From positions 1,302,001 to 1,366,000 of the forward strand of contig NZ_CP141184.1 of NCBI RefSeq assembly GCF_035609205.1: a stretch of 64,000 nt of DNA, written 5' to 3'. Made by a program: the position numbers and the translations under genes. Within the stretch, counting starts at the first letter, position 1. Each line of letters starts with the position of its first letter. The DNA comes from Hymenobacter sp. GOD-10R. Its GTDB lineage: Bacteria; Bacteroidota; Bacteroidia; Cytophagales; Hymenobacteraceae. Of the stretch, positions 25,039-33,724 are shown one piece after another. Under the pieces are notes generated by a model that saw nothing but the letters and a program-made list of their open reading frames with translations, did not search any database and had not been told where the DNA came from.

Positions 25039-25449
25039 ATGAGTACTTCCCCGCTCCCCAAGCCGACCGAATCGGAACTAGAAATTTTGCAGGTGCTGTG
25101 GCAGCACGGCCCAAGCACTGTCCGTTTTGTGAACGACCAACTCAGCCAGAAGCGCGACGTGGGCTACACCACTACATTGAAGCTGCTCCAGCTCATGCTG
25201 GAAAAAGGCCTTGTACACCGCGATGATGACAGCCGTACCCACGTGTATCGGTCAGCAGTGCGCCAAGAAGAAACGCAGGGCCTGCTGCTCGACCGGTTTG
25301 TAGATACGGCTTTCGGTGGCTCAGCCATGAAGCTAGTGATGCAGGCCCTCGGCAACCGCCACACCTCCCGCGAAGAGCTAGATCAAATTCGGTCGCTGCT
25401 CAACGAGATTGAAAACAAAGAAAACAAGAACCCTAACGCAAACGACTAA
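25039..25449 (+). CDS. BlaI/MecI/CopY-family transcriptional repressor
   Basis: A 136-residue winged-helix repressor. PTESELEILQVLWQHGPSTV (residues 8-27) opens the DNA-binding domain, VGYTTTLKLLQLMLEKGLV (about 41-59) is the recognition helix region and MecI-type cleavage neighbourhood, and the C-terminus is the dimerisation part. It is expected to bind the TACGA-N6-TCGTA dyads upstream and to be inactivated by the adjacent M56 protease. ATG 25039 is chosen; the frame from 24970 would start inside the promoter. Stop and next start share bases in TAATG, so the pair is translationally coupled. Confidence 0.93.
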   Translation: MSTSPLPKPTESELEILQVLWQHGPSTVRFVNDQLSQKRDVGYTTTLKLLQLMLEKGLVHRDDDSRTHVYRSAVRQEETQGLLLDRFVDTAFGGSAMKLVMQALGNRHTSREELDQIRSLLNEIENKENKNPNAND

Positions 25450-27794
25450 TGAACTGGTTGGAGCAAACTTTTTCGCCGGCGCTCATCCGCGCCCTGGGTT
25501 GGATGCTGATTCACTCCGTGTGGCAAGGTGCTGTGGTAGCACTGGCGCTGGCGGGGCTGCTCTTGCTCTTACAGCGGCATAGCGCGCAAGTGCGCTACGT
25601 GGCTGCTACGGCTGCGCTGTTTGCGTTGCTGTTCCTTTCATTGGGCACGTTTGCACGCTATTACTATGCGACTCCCGTAACTACCAACATGCCAGCCGCG
25701 ACCATGCACGCAGCCGGAGTTTCTGCTGTAGGCACGGCCACAGCAAGTAGCACGGCAGTGGTAGCTAGCACCAGTGCGCCGGCTAGGCCGATAAATGCAC
25801 TGTCTGCTTGGCAACAGTACTTCGAGCGAAACATGCCGGTGCTAGTGCTGGCCTGGGCGCTTGGGTTGCTCGCCATGACGCTGCGGTTATTGGGTGGTCT
25901 CGCTTATGTGCAGCGTATACGCCACTACCGGGTGCAGCCACTCTCAGCTGAGTGGGAAGAGCGGCTAGCTATGTTAGCCAACGAAGTCGGGTTGCGCAAG
26001 CCGGTGGTGTTGCTTCAATCGATGTTGGTGCGGGCCCCCATGGTAGTAGGGCATTTACGACCCGCTATTCTGCTGCCGCTCGGCGCCATCACTGGCCTGA
26101 GCGAAGTACAGCTCGAAGCTATTCTGGCCCACGAGCTAGCTCACATTGTGCGGCGCGACTACCTAATGAACTTCTTACAGTCAGTGGTCGAAACGCTGTT
26201 TTTCTATCATCCGGCGGTGTGGTTTATTTCGGCCTGTCTGCGGACGGAACGCGAAAACTGCTGCGACGATATTGCGACTACGCTTTGCGGCAACCCCCTG
26301 AGCCTCGCTCGCGCCCTGACGGCCTTAGCTGAACTGAACGCTGAGCCTCGCGTAGTTCCCCAACTCGCTATGTCGGCCATCGGTCCCGACGGTTCGTTGC
26401 TAGGTCGCATCAAGCGGCTGGTGCAAGGCCGGGGCACGCCCACATTTGCCGAGGGCTTTTTGGCGGCTTGCGTAGTGATGGTAGGAGTGGGGCTGCTGAG
26501 CACAGCAGTCGCGCTGGCTGATCCGCAGCCTGCTACGAAGCTAGGTAGCCTCAGCGAATTGCCGATCAACTTGGAGGAAAGCAGCCTAGCCAAAACGCAA
26601 GGCACACCGACACACTTAGTACTGGCGCAACCCGTCATGCTCACACCCGAGCAGGAAGACAGCTTGAAGAAGTCAGGCACGGTCGTTATCAAGAAGGATA
26701 AGAAAGGCCGCCTGACTGATTTGTACGTGGATGGCCAGCGCATCGAGACAGCCGCTCCTGCCAAGGGCAAGAAAGGCACCCAAGTAGAAGTGGTGCAGCT
26801 GCCCGAGAAAATGGTTGCCGCCAATGATTTGTCTCTTAGCGAAATCACCCGGATGGCCTTGGATGAGGCGCGGCAAGCCCTGAGCAACATCGATATAGAC
26901 CATATTACCAGCAATGCCCTAAAACAAGCCGAAACTGGCTTGCGAGCTGCCGAGAAAGAAGCCAAGACCGAGGAGGAGCGGCAGACTATTCGGGAAGCAC
27001 TGCAGGGTTTTCAGGAGCAAAAGCTTTCGACCCAGCAGGAGATGCGCCAGGAGCTGGAAGAAGCACGCCTCGAGCTAGAAGAAAGCAAGCGCGAAGCAAC
27101 AGAAGCACAACGTGAGAGACTTGACGTGCAACGGGAGGAGATCGAAGCGCGACGCGAAGCGGAAGAAAGTCGCCGCGAAGCGCTGGAAGATGCCTTGGTC
27201 GACGCGCTGGAAGATGATGGCTTAATCAGCGACCCAGGCAACTACCAGCTCAAGATCAGCGCCACCGAATTAGTTGTGAATGGTAAAAAGCAGCCCGCCG
27301 CGTTGCACAAAAAATACCTAGCCCTCTACGAAAACCAGAGCGGACGCAAACTTACCGGCAACAAATCTTACAACAGCGTACGCAACTCGGTTAGTCATAC
27401 TTCTTCCTCCTACGCGGAACGGCCTGAGCGTCCAGAAAGACCCGAGCGTCCGGAACGGCCAGAAAGACCTGAGCGTCCAGCCCGCCTAAGTGCGCTGCCT
27501 CCGGTTCCGCCAGTTCCACGTGTCCCCCCCCTAGCTTCGGTGCCACCTGTGCCTCCCGTACCGCCGATGCCGCCCGCAGTTGACAGCGACGTTATCCGGG
27601 AAGAGCTACGCAAGGATGGTGTACTTGGCAAAAAGGACAAGAGCTTTCAGTTTGAGCTCAACAACAAAGGCCTTTTTGTGAACGGCAAAAAGCAGTCAGA
27701 AAGCCTGACCAAGAAGTACCGCGAAATGCTCGACGTACCCGCCAGCACGAACGGTAAATCCTCGCGCAACATCCAGATTTCTGTTAGCGAGTAA
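25449..27794 (+). CDS. M56-family (BlaR1-like) membrane metalloprotease with extended C-terminus
   Basis: A 781-residue inner-membrane protein. Membrane helices are at about 8-40, 48-68, 118-140 and one near 335-355. The zinc protease motif is HELAH (228-232) with a downstream Glu in RTERENCCDDIA, as in BlaR1/MecR1. The usual C-terminal penicillin-binding sensor is absent. Instead there is a periplasmic region with a Glu/Arg-rich coiled coil (about 490-590), two similar segments with LxVNGKKQ...L.KKY (about 605-635 and 735-765), and between them seven Glu-Arg-Pro repeats and a Pro-Val-Pro-rich linker. It likely cleaves the BlaI repressor on sensing a signal that is not a beta-lactam (inference). 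Confidence 0.9.
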   Translation: MNWLEQTFSPALIRALGWMLIHSVWQGAVVALALAGLLLLLQRHSAQVRYVAATAALFALLFLSLGTFARYYYATPVTTNMPAATMHAAGVSAVGTATASSTAVVASTSAPARPINALSAWQQYFERNMPVLVLAWALGLLAMTLRLLGGLAYVQRIRHYRVQPLSAEWEERLAMLANEVGLRKPVVLLQSMLVRAPMVVGHLRPAILLPLGAITGLSEVQLEAILAHELAHIVRRDYLMNFLQSVVETLFFYHPAVWFISACLRTERENCCDDIATTLCGNPLSLARALTALAELNAEPRVVPQLAMSAIGPDGSLLGRIKRLVQGRGTPTFAEGFLAACVVMVGVGLLSTAVALADPQPATKLGSLSELPINLEESSLAKTQGTPTHLVLAQPVMLTPEQEDSLKKSGTVVIKKDKKGRLTDLYVDGQRIETAAPAKGKKGTQVEVVQLPEKMVAANDLSLSEITRMALDEARQALSNIDIDHITSNALKQAETGLRAAEKEAKTEEERQTIREALQGFQEQKLSTQQEMRQELEEARLELEESKREATEAQRERLDVQREEIEARREAEESRREALEDALVDALEDDGLISDPGNYQLKISATELVVNGKKQPAALHKKYLALYENQSGRKLTGNKSYNSVRNSVSHTSSSYAERPERPERPERPERPERPERPARLSALPPVPPVPRVPPLASVPPVPPVPPMPPAVDSDVIREELRKDGVLGKKDKSFQFELNNKGLFVNGKKQSESLTKKYREMLDVPASTNGKSSRNIQISVSE
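27417..27479 (+). repeat. Seven tandem 9-base codon repeats encoding Glu-Arg-Pro
   Basis: Seven in-frame units of GAx-CGx-CCx encode ERP x7 in the M56 protein. Units differ at silent sites (GAA/GAG, CGG/CGT/AGA, CCT/CCA/CCC/CCG), so the peptide pattern rather than the DNA is being kept. Confidence 0.9.
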
Positions 27795-27811
27795 GCTGAC
27801 CTAGCTTTTGA

Positions 27812-27846
27812 AAGCCGGCTGCTTGAAAGAGTATGCCGGCTTTTTT
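27812..27846 (+). terminator. Intrinsic terminator after the M56 gene
   Basis: AAGCCGGC (27812-27819), 15-base loop, GCCGGCTTTTTT (27835-27846). Confidence 0.85.
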
Positions 27847-27997
27847 GTGCCCGTTGCTGTCGATTAGGCAACGGTCGGAACGTCGTGTGCATCTGGGTCT
27901 TAGTAACCTCCCAAGCTGCTTACCGCGGCGCAGACGATCCTGCTAGTCACTCTACCACTCTTCCTTATCGCTCCACCTTTCCTTTCTTCCTATTACG

Positions 27998-30541
27998 ATG
28001 CGTTTTCGCATTATTCTTATCGCCTTTTTACTGCTCAGTTTCCTTGCTAGCTACGGGCAAAAAGCAACTACTACCGCTACCGCGAAGCTAGCTCCTAAGC
28101 GCCAGCTCAACGCGTTGCGAATCACGCAAGCCCCTAAGCTCGATGGAGTGCTTGATGAGCCGATGTGGCAAGAGGCGCCGCTGGCCAACAAGTTCACCCA
28201 GTACCGGCCCAATCCAGGTTTGCCCGAAAACCACCCTACCGAGGTGCGTGTGCTCTACGACGATGCCGCCCTCTACATCGGGGCGGTGATGCATGACGTG
28301 TCGCCTGACTCTATCTTCCGGGAGCTGAGCCAGCGCGACGACATGAGCAACACCGATTTCTTCGCCGTGTTCTTGGATACGTACCGCGACAAACTCAACG
28401 GCTACGGCTTCTTCCTGACGCCCGGCGGCGTGCAGCTGGATGCGCGCTACTCGCCCGCGGGCGGGGAAGACTTTGGCTGGAATGCCGTGTGGGAAAGCCG
28501 GACCGCACTGCACGGCACCGATTGGGTGGCCGAACTGCGCATTCCGTACTCCGCTATCCGCTTCAGTGCGGCGCCTGAGCAGGTGTGGGGGCTCAACTTC
28601 ATGCGCCGGCGCCGCAGCACCAACCAAGATTTTCTCTGGAACGAGACCAAGCCCGAGGTCGATGGCTTCGTGAACCAGTGGGGCGAGCTAGCGGGCTTGC
28701 GTGACCTGAAGCCACCGTTGCGCCTCTCGCTCACGCCCTACGTGTCGACCTACGTCAACCATTATCCCTACCAGGAGCAGGGCACGCGCAACACCAGCAC
28801 GAGCTTCAACGGCGGCGCCGACGTGAAGTGGGGCATCAACGAAAGCTTCACGCTCGACGCCACGTTAGTGCCGGACTTCGGGCAGGTACAGAGCGACAAT
28901 CAAGTGCTGAACCTCTCGCCCTTCGAAGTGCAGTACCAAGAGAACCGCCAGTTTTTTACCGAAGGCACGGAGCTGTTCAACAAAGGCAATCTGTTCTACT
29001 CGCGGCGGGTAGGGGCACAGCCTATTGGGTTTTCGGAAGCGGAAAACCAGCTGCGCGATGGTGAGAAAGTGGTCAGCAACCCCGGCGTAACGCGGCTGCT
29101 GAACGCCACCAAGGTTTCGGGGCGCACGAGCAAGGGGCTAGGCGTTGGCGTGTTCAATGCGCTATCCAACAACGTGTACGCCACGCTGCGCGACAGCTTG
29201 GGTGCCGAGCGGAAGGTGCTGACGCAGCCGTTTGCCAACTACAACATCTTCGTGCTCGACCAGTCGCTGAAGAACAACTCGTACGTTTCGCTCATTAACA
29301 CCAACGTGACGCGCACCGGGGCTACCTACGATGCCAACGTGACCGGGGGCTTGTTCCGCTTTGCTAACAAGAGCAACTCCTACGCTCTAGATGGGCAGCT
29401 GGTGTACTCGCGGCGGCGTGGGCAGGCCTTCAACTCGGAAGCGCCGATCGACGACCAGAACGGCTATAAGTACTCGCTCGGCTTTGGTAAGATCAGCGGC
29501 AACTTCACCTGGAAAGTGCGGCAGGGCATTGAGTCGAATAGCTACAATCCCAACGACCTAGGTATCCTGTTCGGCAACAACAACATCACCCAATCTATCG
29601 ACCTGAACTATAACAAGTACAAGCCCTTTTGGAAGGTGAACAACATGTACACCTACTATGGCGTGACCCAATCGCTGTTGTACAAACCGACGCGCTACCA
29701 GGACGTAACTTTCTATGCAGGTGGCAACACCACATTCACGAAGAGCTTCCGAACGGTTGGTGCCGACCTCGACTACGCGCCCGCCACGCACAACTTCTAC
29801 GAGCCGCGCACCTCGCCATTGGGTGAATATTACGTGCGAGTGCCGGCTAACATCGGCGCTGCGGCCTTTGTCTCCTCCGACGCCCGGAAGAAGCTAGCAT
29901 ACGACGTGAACGTACGAGGACGCTGGCACGCCAACGATGGCAACCGCACCGGCCGCACCGGCTACGACGTGAGCCTGAGCCCGCGCTACCGTATAAGCAA
30001 CCAACTCACGTTTCGCTACGATTTGAGTTGGGGCGTGCGCCAGAACCAGATTGGCTACGCTGGCGCCCTGAACCAAGACGAGCCCCTTGACGTGGACTTC
30101 ATGAACGCACCTTTGCTAGGTCGGCGCCGGGTCGTGACCATCACCAACACATTGTCGGGCGCTTACACCTTCAATAACCGCATGTCGTTCACGATTCGTA
30201 TGCGCCACTATACCAGCACCGTGCACTACCGCGACTTCAGCAGCCTAGGGGAAGATGGCAAAGAAACACCCGCCGACTATCGCCGCAACCGCGACACGAG
30301 CTTCAACGCTTTCAACGTGGACGCGGTGTTTTCGTGGTGGTTTGCACCCGGCTCGCAGATGAGCGTAGTGTGGAAAAATGCGGGCTCTAGCTTTCTGGAA
30401 GCCAACGAAGCGACGCCGCTCTACTTCAACAACCTAAGCAACACGATGAACACGCCGCACAATAACTCGTTGTCGGTGAAGGTGCTCTATTACCTAGATT
30501 ACTTGGCCGTGAAGCGCATGCTGCCGGGTGCGAAGAAGTAG
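27998..30541 (+). CDS. DUF5916 outer membrane protein with CBM9-like N-terminal domain
   Basis: An 847-residue exported protein. The signal peptide ends ASYGQ near residue 21. Residues about 40-225 resemble carbohydrate-binding family 9-like domains: APKLDGVLDEPMWQEAPLAN, YDDAALYIGAVMHD, DFFAVFLDTYRD and WVAELRIPYSAIRF. The rest is a DUF5916 beta-barrel with many GYDVSLSPRYRIS-type amphipathic strands. The family is widespread in Bacteroidota and has been suggested to bind or import glycans or related ligands; the substrate is unknown. It stands alone between the M56 terminator and a Zn-protease-like gene. Confidence 0.88.
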   Translation: MRFRIILIAFLLLSFLASYGQKATTTATAKLAPKRQLNALRITQAPKLDGVLDEPMWQEAPLANKFTQYRPNPGLPENHPTEVRVLYDDAALYIGAVMHDVSPDSIFRELSQRDDMSNTDFFAVFLDTYRDKLNGYGFFLTPGGVQLDARYSPAGGEDFGWNAVWESRTALHGTDWVAELRIPYSAIRFSAAPEQVWGLNFMRRRRSTNQDFLWNETKPEVDGFVNQWGELAGLRDLKPPLRLSLTPYVSTYVNHYPYQEQGTRNTSTSFNGGADVKWGINESFTLDATLVPDFGQVQSDNQVLNLSPFEVQYQENRQFFTEGTELFNKGNLFYSRRVGAQPIGFSEAENQLRDGEKVVSNPGVTRLLNATKVSGRTSKGLGVGVFNALSNNVYATLRDSLGAERKVLTQPFANYNIFVLDQSLKNNSYVSLINTNVTRTGATYDANVTGGLFRFANKSNSYALDGQLVYSRRRGQAFNSEAPIDDQNGYKYSLGFGKISGNFTWKVRQGIESNSYNPNDLGILFGNNNITQSIDLNYNKYKPFWKVNNMYTYYGVTQSLLYKPTRYQDVTFYAGGNTTFTKSFRTVGADLDYAPATHNFYEPRTSPLGEYYVRVPANIGAAAFVSSDARKKLAYDVNVRGRWHANDGNRTGRTGYDVSLSPRYRISNQLTFRYDLSWGVRQNQIGYAGALNQDEPLDVDFMNAPLLGRRRVVTITNTLSGAYTFNNRMSFTIRMRHYTSTVHYRDFSSLGEDGKETPADYRRNRDTSFNAFNVDAVFSWWFAPGSQMSVVWKNAGSSFLEANEATPLYFNNLSNTMNTPHNNSLSVKVLYYLDYLAVKRMLPGAKK

Positions 30542-30729
30542 GGAGGCTAGGACCTCTAATCCTCGAGTGTGGACCGCAAAGTCCCAGCGCTTTTCTCTGC
30601 TCAGCAGGAAGTGCTTTTTTGCTGGCAGTCTTCACACCTAGGGTGAACTTGGTTGAAATAGGTTTGTTCTTTACCTATCAGCGTGATTAGTAAGTCACTG
30701 ATCTGCTGAGGGAGGTGCCGCCAGGCAGA

Positions 30730-32013
30730 ATGAATTCTATGACCAAGAAGAGTGTCGCAGTAGTGCTCTTACTGCTTGTGGCTGCCGTAGGCTACGGGCA
30801 GCCGAGTACGATGCGTCTGGATAGCTTGCAGGCACAGACGCGCCGAGCAATGAGAACCAATGATCTGATAAAAGGGGCCAGTCTCTACCAGCAGCAAGCG
30901 GAAGTTGAAAAGTACCAGACGGCCAAGGCCAACGCGCATTATAACGCTGCCTGCGCTTACGCCCGGGCCAGCGCCGTTGAGCAGGCACTAGCCGAACTGA
31001 AAGCCGCGGCTAAGCTAGGTTGGCACAACGTGGCGCTGGCTAAGGAAGACGATGATCTGGTCAGCCTAAGACAACTTCCTGAATTCAACGCCATCCTACG
31101 GCGGATGAGCAAAGTGGAGGCGAAGCAGCTCAACCCAAGAAAGGCAAAGTTGGTGACCAGCGACATTGATTTGTTCTGGAAAGCCTACGACGCTACGCTC
31201 AAAAACCCAGGGTTGAAGGAGGAAATATATCAGCAGCAGTACTTCGACAAAGGCACCGTTGGCTTGCAGGATTATTACCTGAGTAAGATCCGGTCCACGC
31301 ACTTGTTCGTGAAAAACCTAGACAGCAAGCGTGCCTTTTACCCCGCCATCCGATCTAATACGGAGCAGGTGGCGGCCATGAAAAAGCAGATTCGGGCTGG
31401 CTTTATTAAGTTAAAAGAGCTGTATCCGCCGGCCTGGTTTCCGAGTGTGTACTTTGTCATCGGGCGCTTCAACGCCGGTGGCACGGTTTCCGGCAACGGC
31501 ATGCTCATCAGCGCCGACATGGAAGCGCGCTCCGCCGCCACACCGCTCGGCGAGCTGACGCTGTGGGAGCGTAACAACCTAGGGGCCCTGGATGAACTTC
31601 CCGCAATTGTGGCGCACGAGCACATCCACATCATTCAGAAAAAGCCCAAGGGCCGAACCTTGCTGCAAGGTGCTATTCACGAGGGCATGGCCGACTTCCT
31701 AGCCGAGCTAATCACGGGCAAAAACCCAAACGCTCGTTTGGCAGCGTACGGCAATCAGCACGAGAAAGAGCTCTGGGTTAATTTCCAGCAGGAAATGGCC
31801 GGTACCAGTTGGCGCAATTGGATTGCCAACGGCGACCAAGAAACTCCCGAGAAGCCTGCTGACCTGGGGTATTATATGGGCTACAAAATCTGCCAAGCCT
31901 ACTACGAGGAGCTACCGGATAAGAAGCAGGCCATCTACGACATGCTGAACATCGAAGATTATCCGGCTTTCTTGGCGAAGAGTCGCTACGAGGAAAAGCT
32001 AGCTTTGCGCTAA
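30730..32013 (+). CDS. Secreted DUF2268-like putative zinc protease with TPR-like N-terminus
   Basis: About 427 residues. A signal peptide (VAVVLLLLVAAVGYGQ) is followed by a helical, TPR-like region (about 25-110: AHYNAACAYARASAVEQALAEL). The C-terminal half carries IVAHEHIHIIQ (HExxH) and, after about 20 residues, HEGMADFLAEL, whose Glu/Asp fit third zinc ligands as in gluzincin-like DUF2268 proteases. The start is ATG 30730, or ATG 30739 (MTKKSVAVV), which gives a cleaner signal peptide; GGAGG at 30711-30715 lies upstream of both. Substrate is unknown. The VOC gene follows 28 bases later. Confidence 0.78.
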   Translation: MNSMTKKSVAVVLLLLVAAVGYGQPSTMRLDSLQAQTRRAMRTNDLIKGASLYQQQAEVEKYQTAKANAHYNAACAYARASAVEQALAELKAAAKLGWHNVALAKEDDDLVSLRQLPEFNAILRRMSKVEAKQLNPRKAKLVTSDIDLFWKAYDATLKNPGLKEEIYQQQYFDKGTVGLQDYYLSKIRSTHLFVKNLDSKRAFYPAIRSNTEQVAAMKKQIRAGFIKLKELYPPAWFPSVYFVIGRFNAGGTVSGNGMLISADMEARSAATPLGELTLWERNNLGALDELPAIVAHEHIHIIQKKPKGRTLLQGAIHEGMADFLAELITGKNPNARLAAYGNQHEKELWVNFQQEMAGTSWRNWIANGDQETPEKPADLGYYMGYKICQAYYEELPDKKQAIYDMLNIEDYPAFLAKSRYEEKLALR

Positions 32014-32041
32014 CATTCTCCTTATCAAAGTCCCTTTTCTC

Positions 32042-32437
32042 ATGGCTCAACACATCGGCCGCGTTACGCTCATCGTGCGCGATTATGACGAAGCAATTGC
32101 CTTCTACACCCAAAAGCTAGGTTTCCAGCTTCTGGAAGATACGAACCTAGGTGGTGGCAAACGTTGGGTGGTTGTAGCTCCTGCGGGCGCTGCAACGGGC
32201 TTACTGTTGGCGCAAGCCGCCGATGAGGCTCAAGCCGCCTACATTGGCAACCAGGGCGGTGGCCGGGTGTGGCTGTTCCTGCACACCGACGATTTCTGGA
32301 GCGACTATAACCGCATGAAAGCGGCCGGCGTGCGGTTTCTAGAAGAACCCAGAGTGGAGGTTTACGCTACGGTGGTCGTCTTAGAAGATCTGTACGGTAA
32401 CAAGTGGGACTTGCTGGAACCAGCCAAAACGGTGTAG
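32042..32437 (+). CDS. VOC-family (glyoxalase-like) protein
   Basis: A 131-residue single VOC module with two beta-alpha-beta-beta-beta units: IGRVTLIVRDYDEAIAFYTQKLG (5-27) and VWLFLHTDDFWSDYNRMKAAG to LEDLYGNKWDLLEP (75-127). Metal-ligand positions are His near 4, His near 80 and Glu 126. Close relatives are annotated as glyoxalase/bleomycin-resistance superfamily; the reaction is not known. Its TAG stop (32435-32437) is the first three bases of a long palindrome. Confidence 0.9.
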   Translation: MAQHIGRVTLIVRDYDEAIAFYTQKLGFQLLEDTNLGGGKRWVVVAPAGAATGLLLAQAADEAQAAYIGNQGGGRVWLFLHTDDFWSDYNRMKAAGVRFLEEPRVEVYATVVVLEDLYGNKWDLLEPAKTV

Positions 32438-32534
32438 CGCGAAGCTCCCGCTTCGCGTGTCGTTGAACGACAATCGTTGCGACCACCTTGGGTGCTAGTC
32501 GTTCAACGCTGCACGAAGCGGGAGCTTCGCGCTA
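32435..32534. repeat. REP-doublet-like palindrome A
   Basis: A 100-base inverted repeat with perfect 21-base arms (32435-32455 and 32514-32534). Each arm contains GCGAAGC-TCCC-GCTTCGC-like self-complementary sequence and can fold by itself. The linker has GTCGTTGAACGAC near the left and AGTCGTTCAACG near the right. The two stop codons of the convergent VOC (TAG) and meaB (TAG) genes are the outermost bases of the arms. It may end both transcripts. Confidence 0.8.
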
Positions 32535-33509
32535 CAGCCCTAACAGTTCGCCGGCGGCACCGAAGGCCGATTTCTGGCCGCTTATTACTTGCTGGCGGAT
32601 AGCAGCTAGCTGCGCTTGCACGTCGGGGCGGGCGTAGAAGCGTTCTTCCAGGCCGTGCCGAATGGCTTCGTGGAGCCAGTGCAGGTTTTGCGCTTGGCGA
32701 CGCCGCTGGAAGTAGCCGCTGGCTTGGGTTTGCTGCATGTATTGCTGCACAACATCCCACACTTCCGGTACGCCCACGCCGCTCACGGCTGAGCTAGTCG
32801 TCACGACGGGTTGCCAGCCCGATTCGGTGGCCGGAAACAGGTGCAGGGCGTTCTGGTATTCGCGGCGGGCACGGCGGGCGGCTAGCTCGTTGCCGCCGTC
32901 GGCTTTGGTGATGGTCACGGCATCGGCCATTTCCATGATGCCCTTTTTGATGCCTTGCAGCTCGTCGCCGGCGCCAGCCAGCATGAGCAACAAAAAGAAA
33001 TCGACCATGCCGTGCACGGCTGTTTCGCTCTGGCCTACCCCCACGGTTTCCACAAAAATAACGTCGTAGCCGGCTGCTTCGCACAGAAGCATGGCTTCGC
33101 GGGTGCTGCGCGTGACGCCACCCAACGAACGGCCCGCCGGCGACGGGCGGATGTAAGCGGCCGGATGCGCCGCCAGCTGGTTCATGCGGGTTTTGTCGCC
33201 CAAGATGCTGCCGCCGCTACGCTGGCTCGTGGGGTCGACGGCTAGCACGGCTAGGTGCTTGTGCTGCTCATTGACCAAAAACAGTCCTAGCGCTTCAATA
33301 AACGTGCTTTTTCCTACACCAGGCACGCCGGTAATACCCACGCGCACCGACTTGCCCGCATGAGGTAGCACTTGGTCAAGGACCTGCTGGGTGAGGGCTT
33401 GGTCGGAAGCTAGGGTGCTTTCGGCTAGCGTAATCGTTTGGCTCAGCACAACGCGGTTGCCGGCGAGAATGCCATCGGCGTATTGAGCGGCGGTGAAGCG
33501 TTTGGCCAA
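32532..33509 (-). CDS. meaB: MeaB/ArgK-family GTPase
   Basis: A 325-residue G3E-type P-loop GTPase that protects and reactivates methylmalonyl-CoA mutase (adenosylcobalamin). Motifs: GVPGVGKST (61-69), AVLAVDPTSQRSGGSILGDKTRM, RPSPAGRSLGG, VIFVETVGVGQSE and the ITKADG base-recognition motif. The C-terminus (FYARPDVQAQL and following) is the dimerisation part. The mutase subunits are not in the window; the acyl-CoA carboxyltransferase at 14805 is a possible pathway relative but is far away. Convergent with the VOC gene through palindrome A. Start ATG at 33507-33509. Confidence 0.95.
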   Translation of the reverse strand: MAKRFTAAQYADGILAGNRVVLSQTITLAESTLASDQALTQQVLDQVLPHAGKSVRVGITGVPGVGKSTFIEALGLFLVNEQHKHLAVLAVDPTSQRSGGSILGDKTRMNQLAAHPAAYIRPSPAGRSLGGVTRSTREAMLLCEAAGYDVIFVETVGVGQSETAVHGMVDFFLLLMLAGAGDELQGIKKGIMEMADAVTITKADGGNELAARRARREYQNALHLFPATESGWQPVVTTSSAVSGVGVPEVWDVVQQYMQQTQASGYFQRRRQAQNLHWLHEAIRHGLEERFYARPDVQAQLAAIRQQVISGQKSAFGAAGELLGL

Positions 33510-33724
33510 GGAGTAAAAGTATTAGGGCGAAAGAACGTGTACGAGGAGGCTAGTAGCTCAGGTTCCTTGATCTGTGAGTAGTTGACCGAAAAGCTAGCGT
33601 AATAGAAGTACTATTTATTCTATGCTTTTCAATAAATTGTCCGCTGATGCACCGTGCGGCACTAGCTAAAAGTAGCAGATTACCTGCGCTTCTGAGTGCT
33701 TCTCTTCTCCTGAACCCACCTACT

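Noticed and set aside
27417..27479. Tandem 9-base repeat as a CRISPR array
   Set aside because: There are no spacers, and the units are in-frame codons with silent changes.
27410..27640. Gly/Thr/Arg-rich minus-strand frame opposite the ERP repeats
   Set aside because: Low-complexity shadow of the repeat and Pro-rich linker in the real M56 gene.
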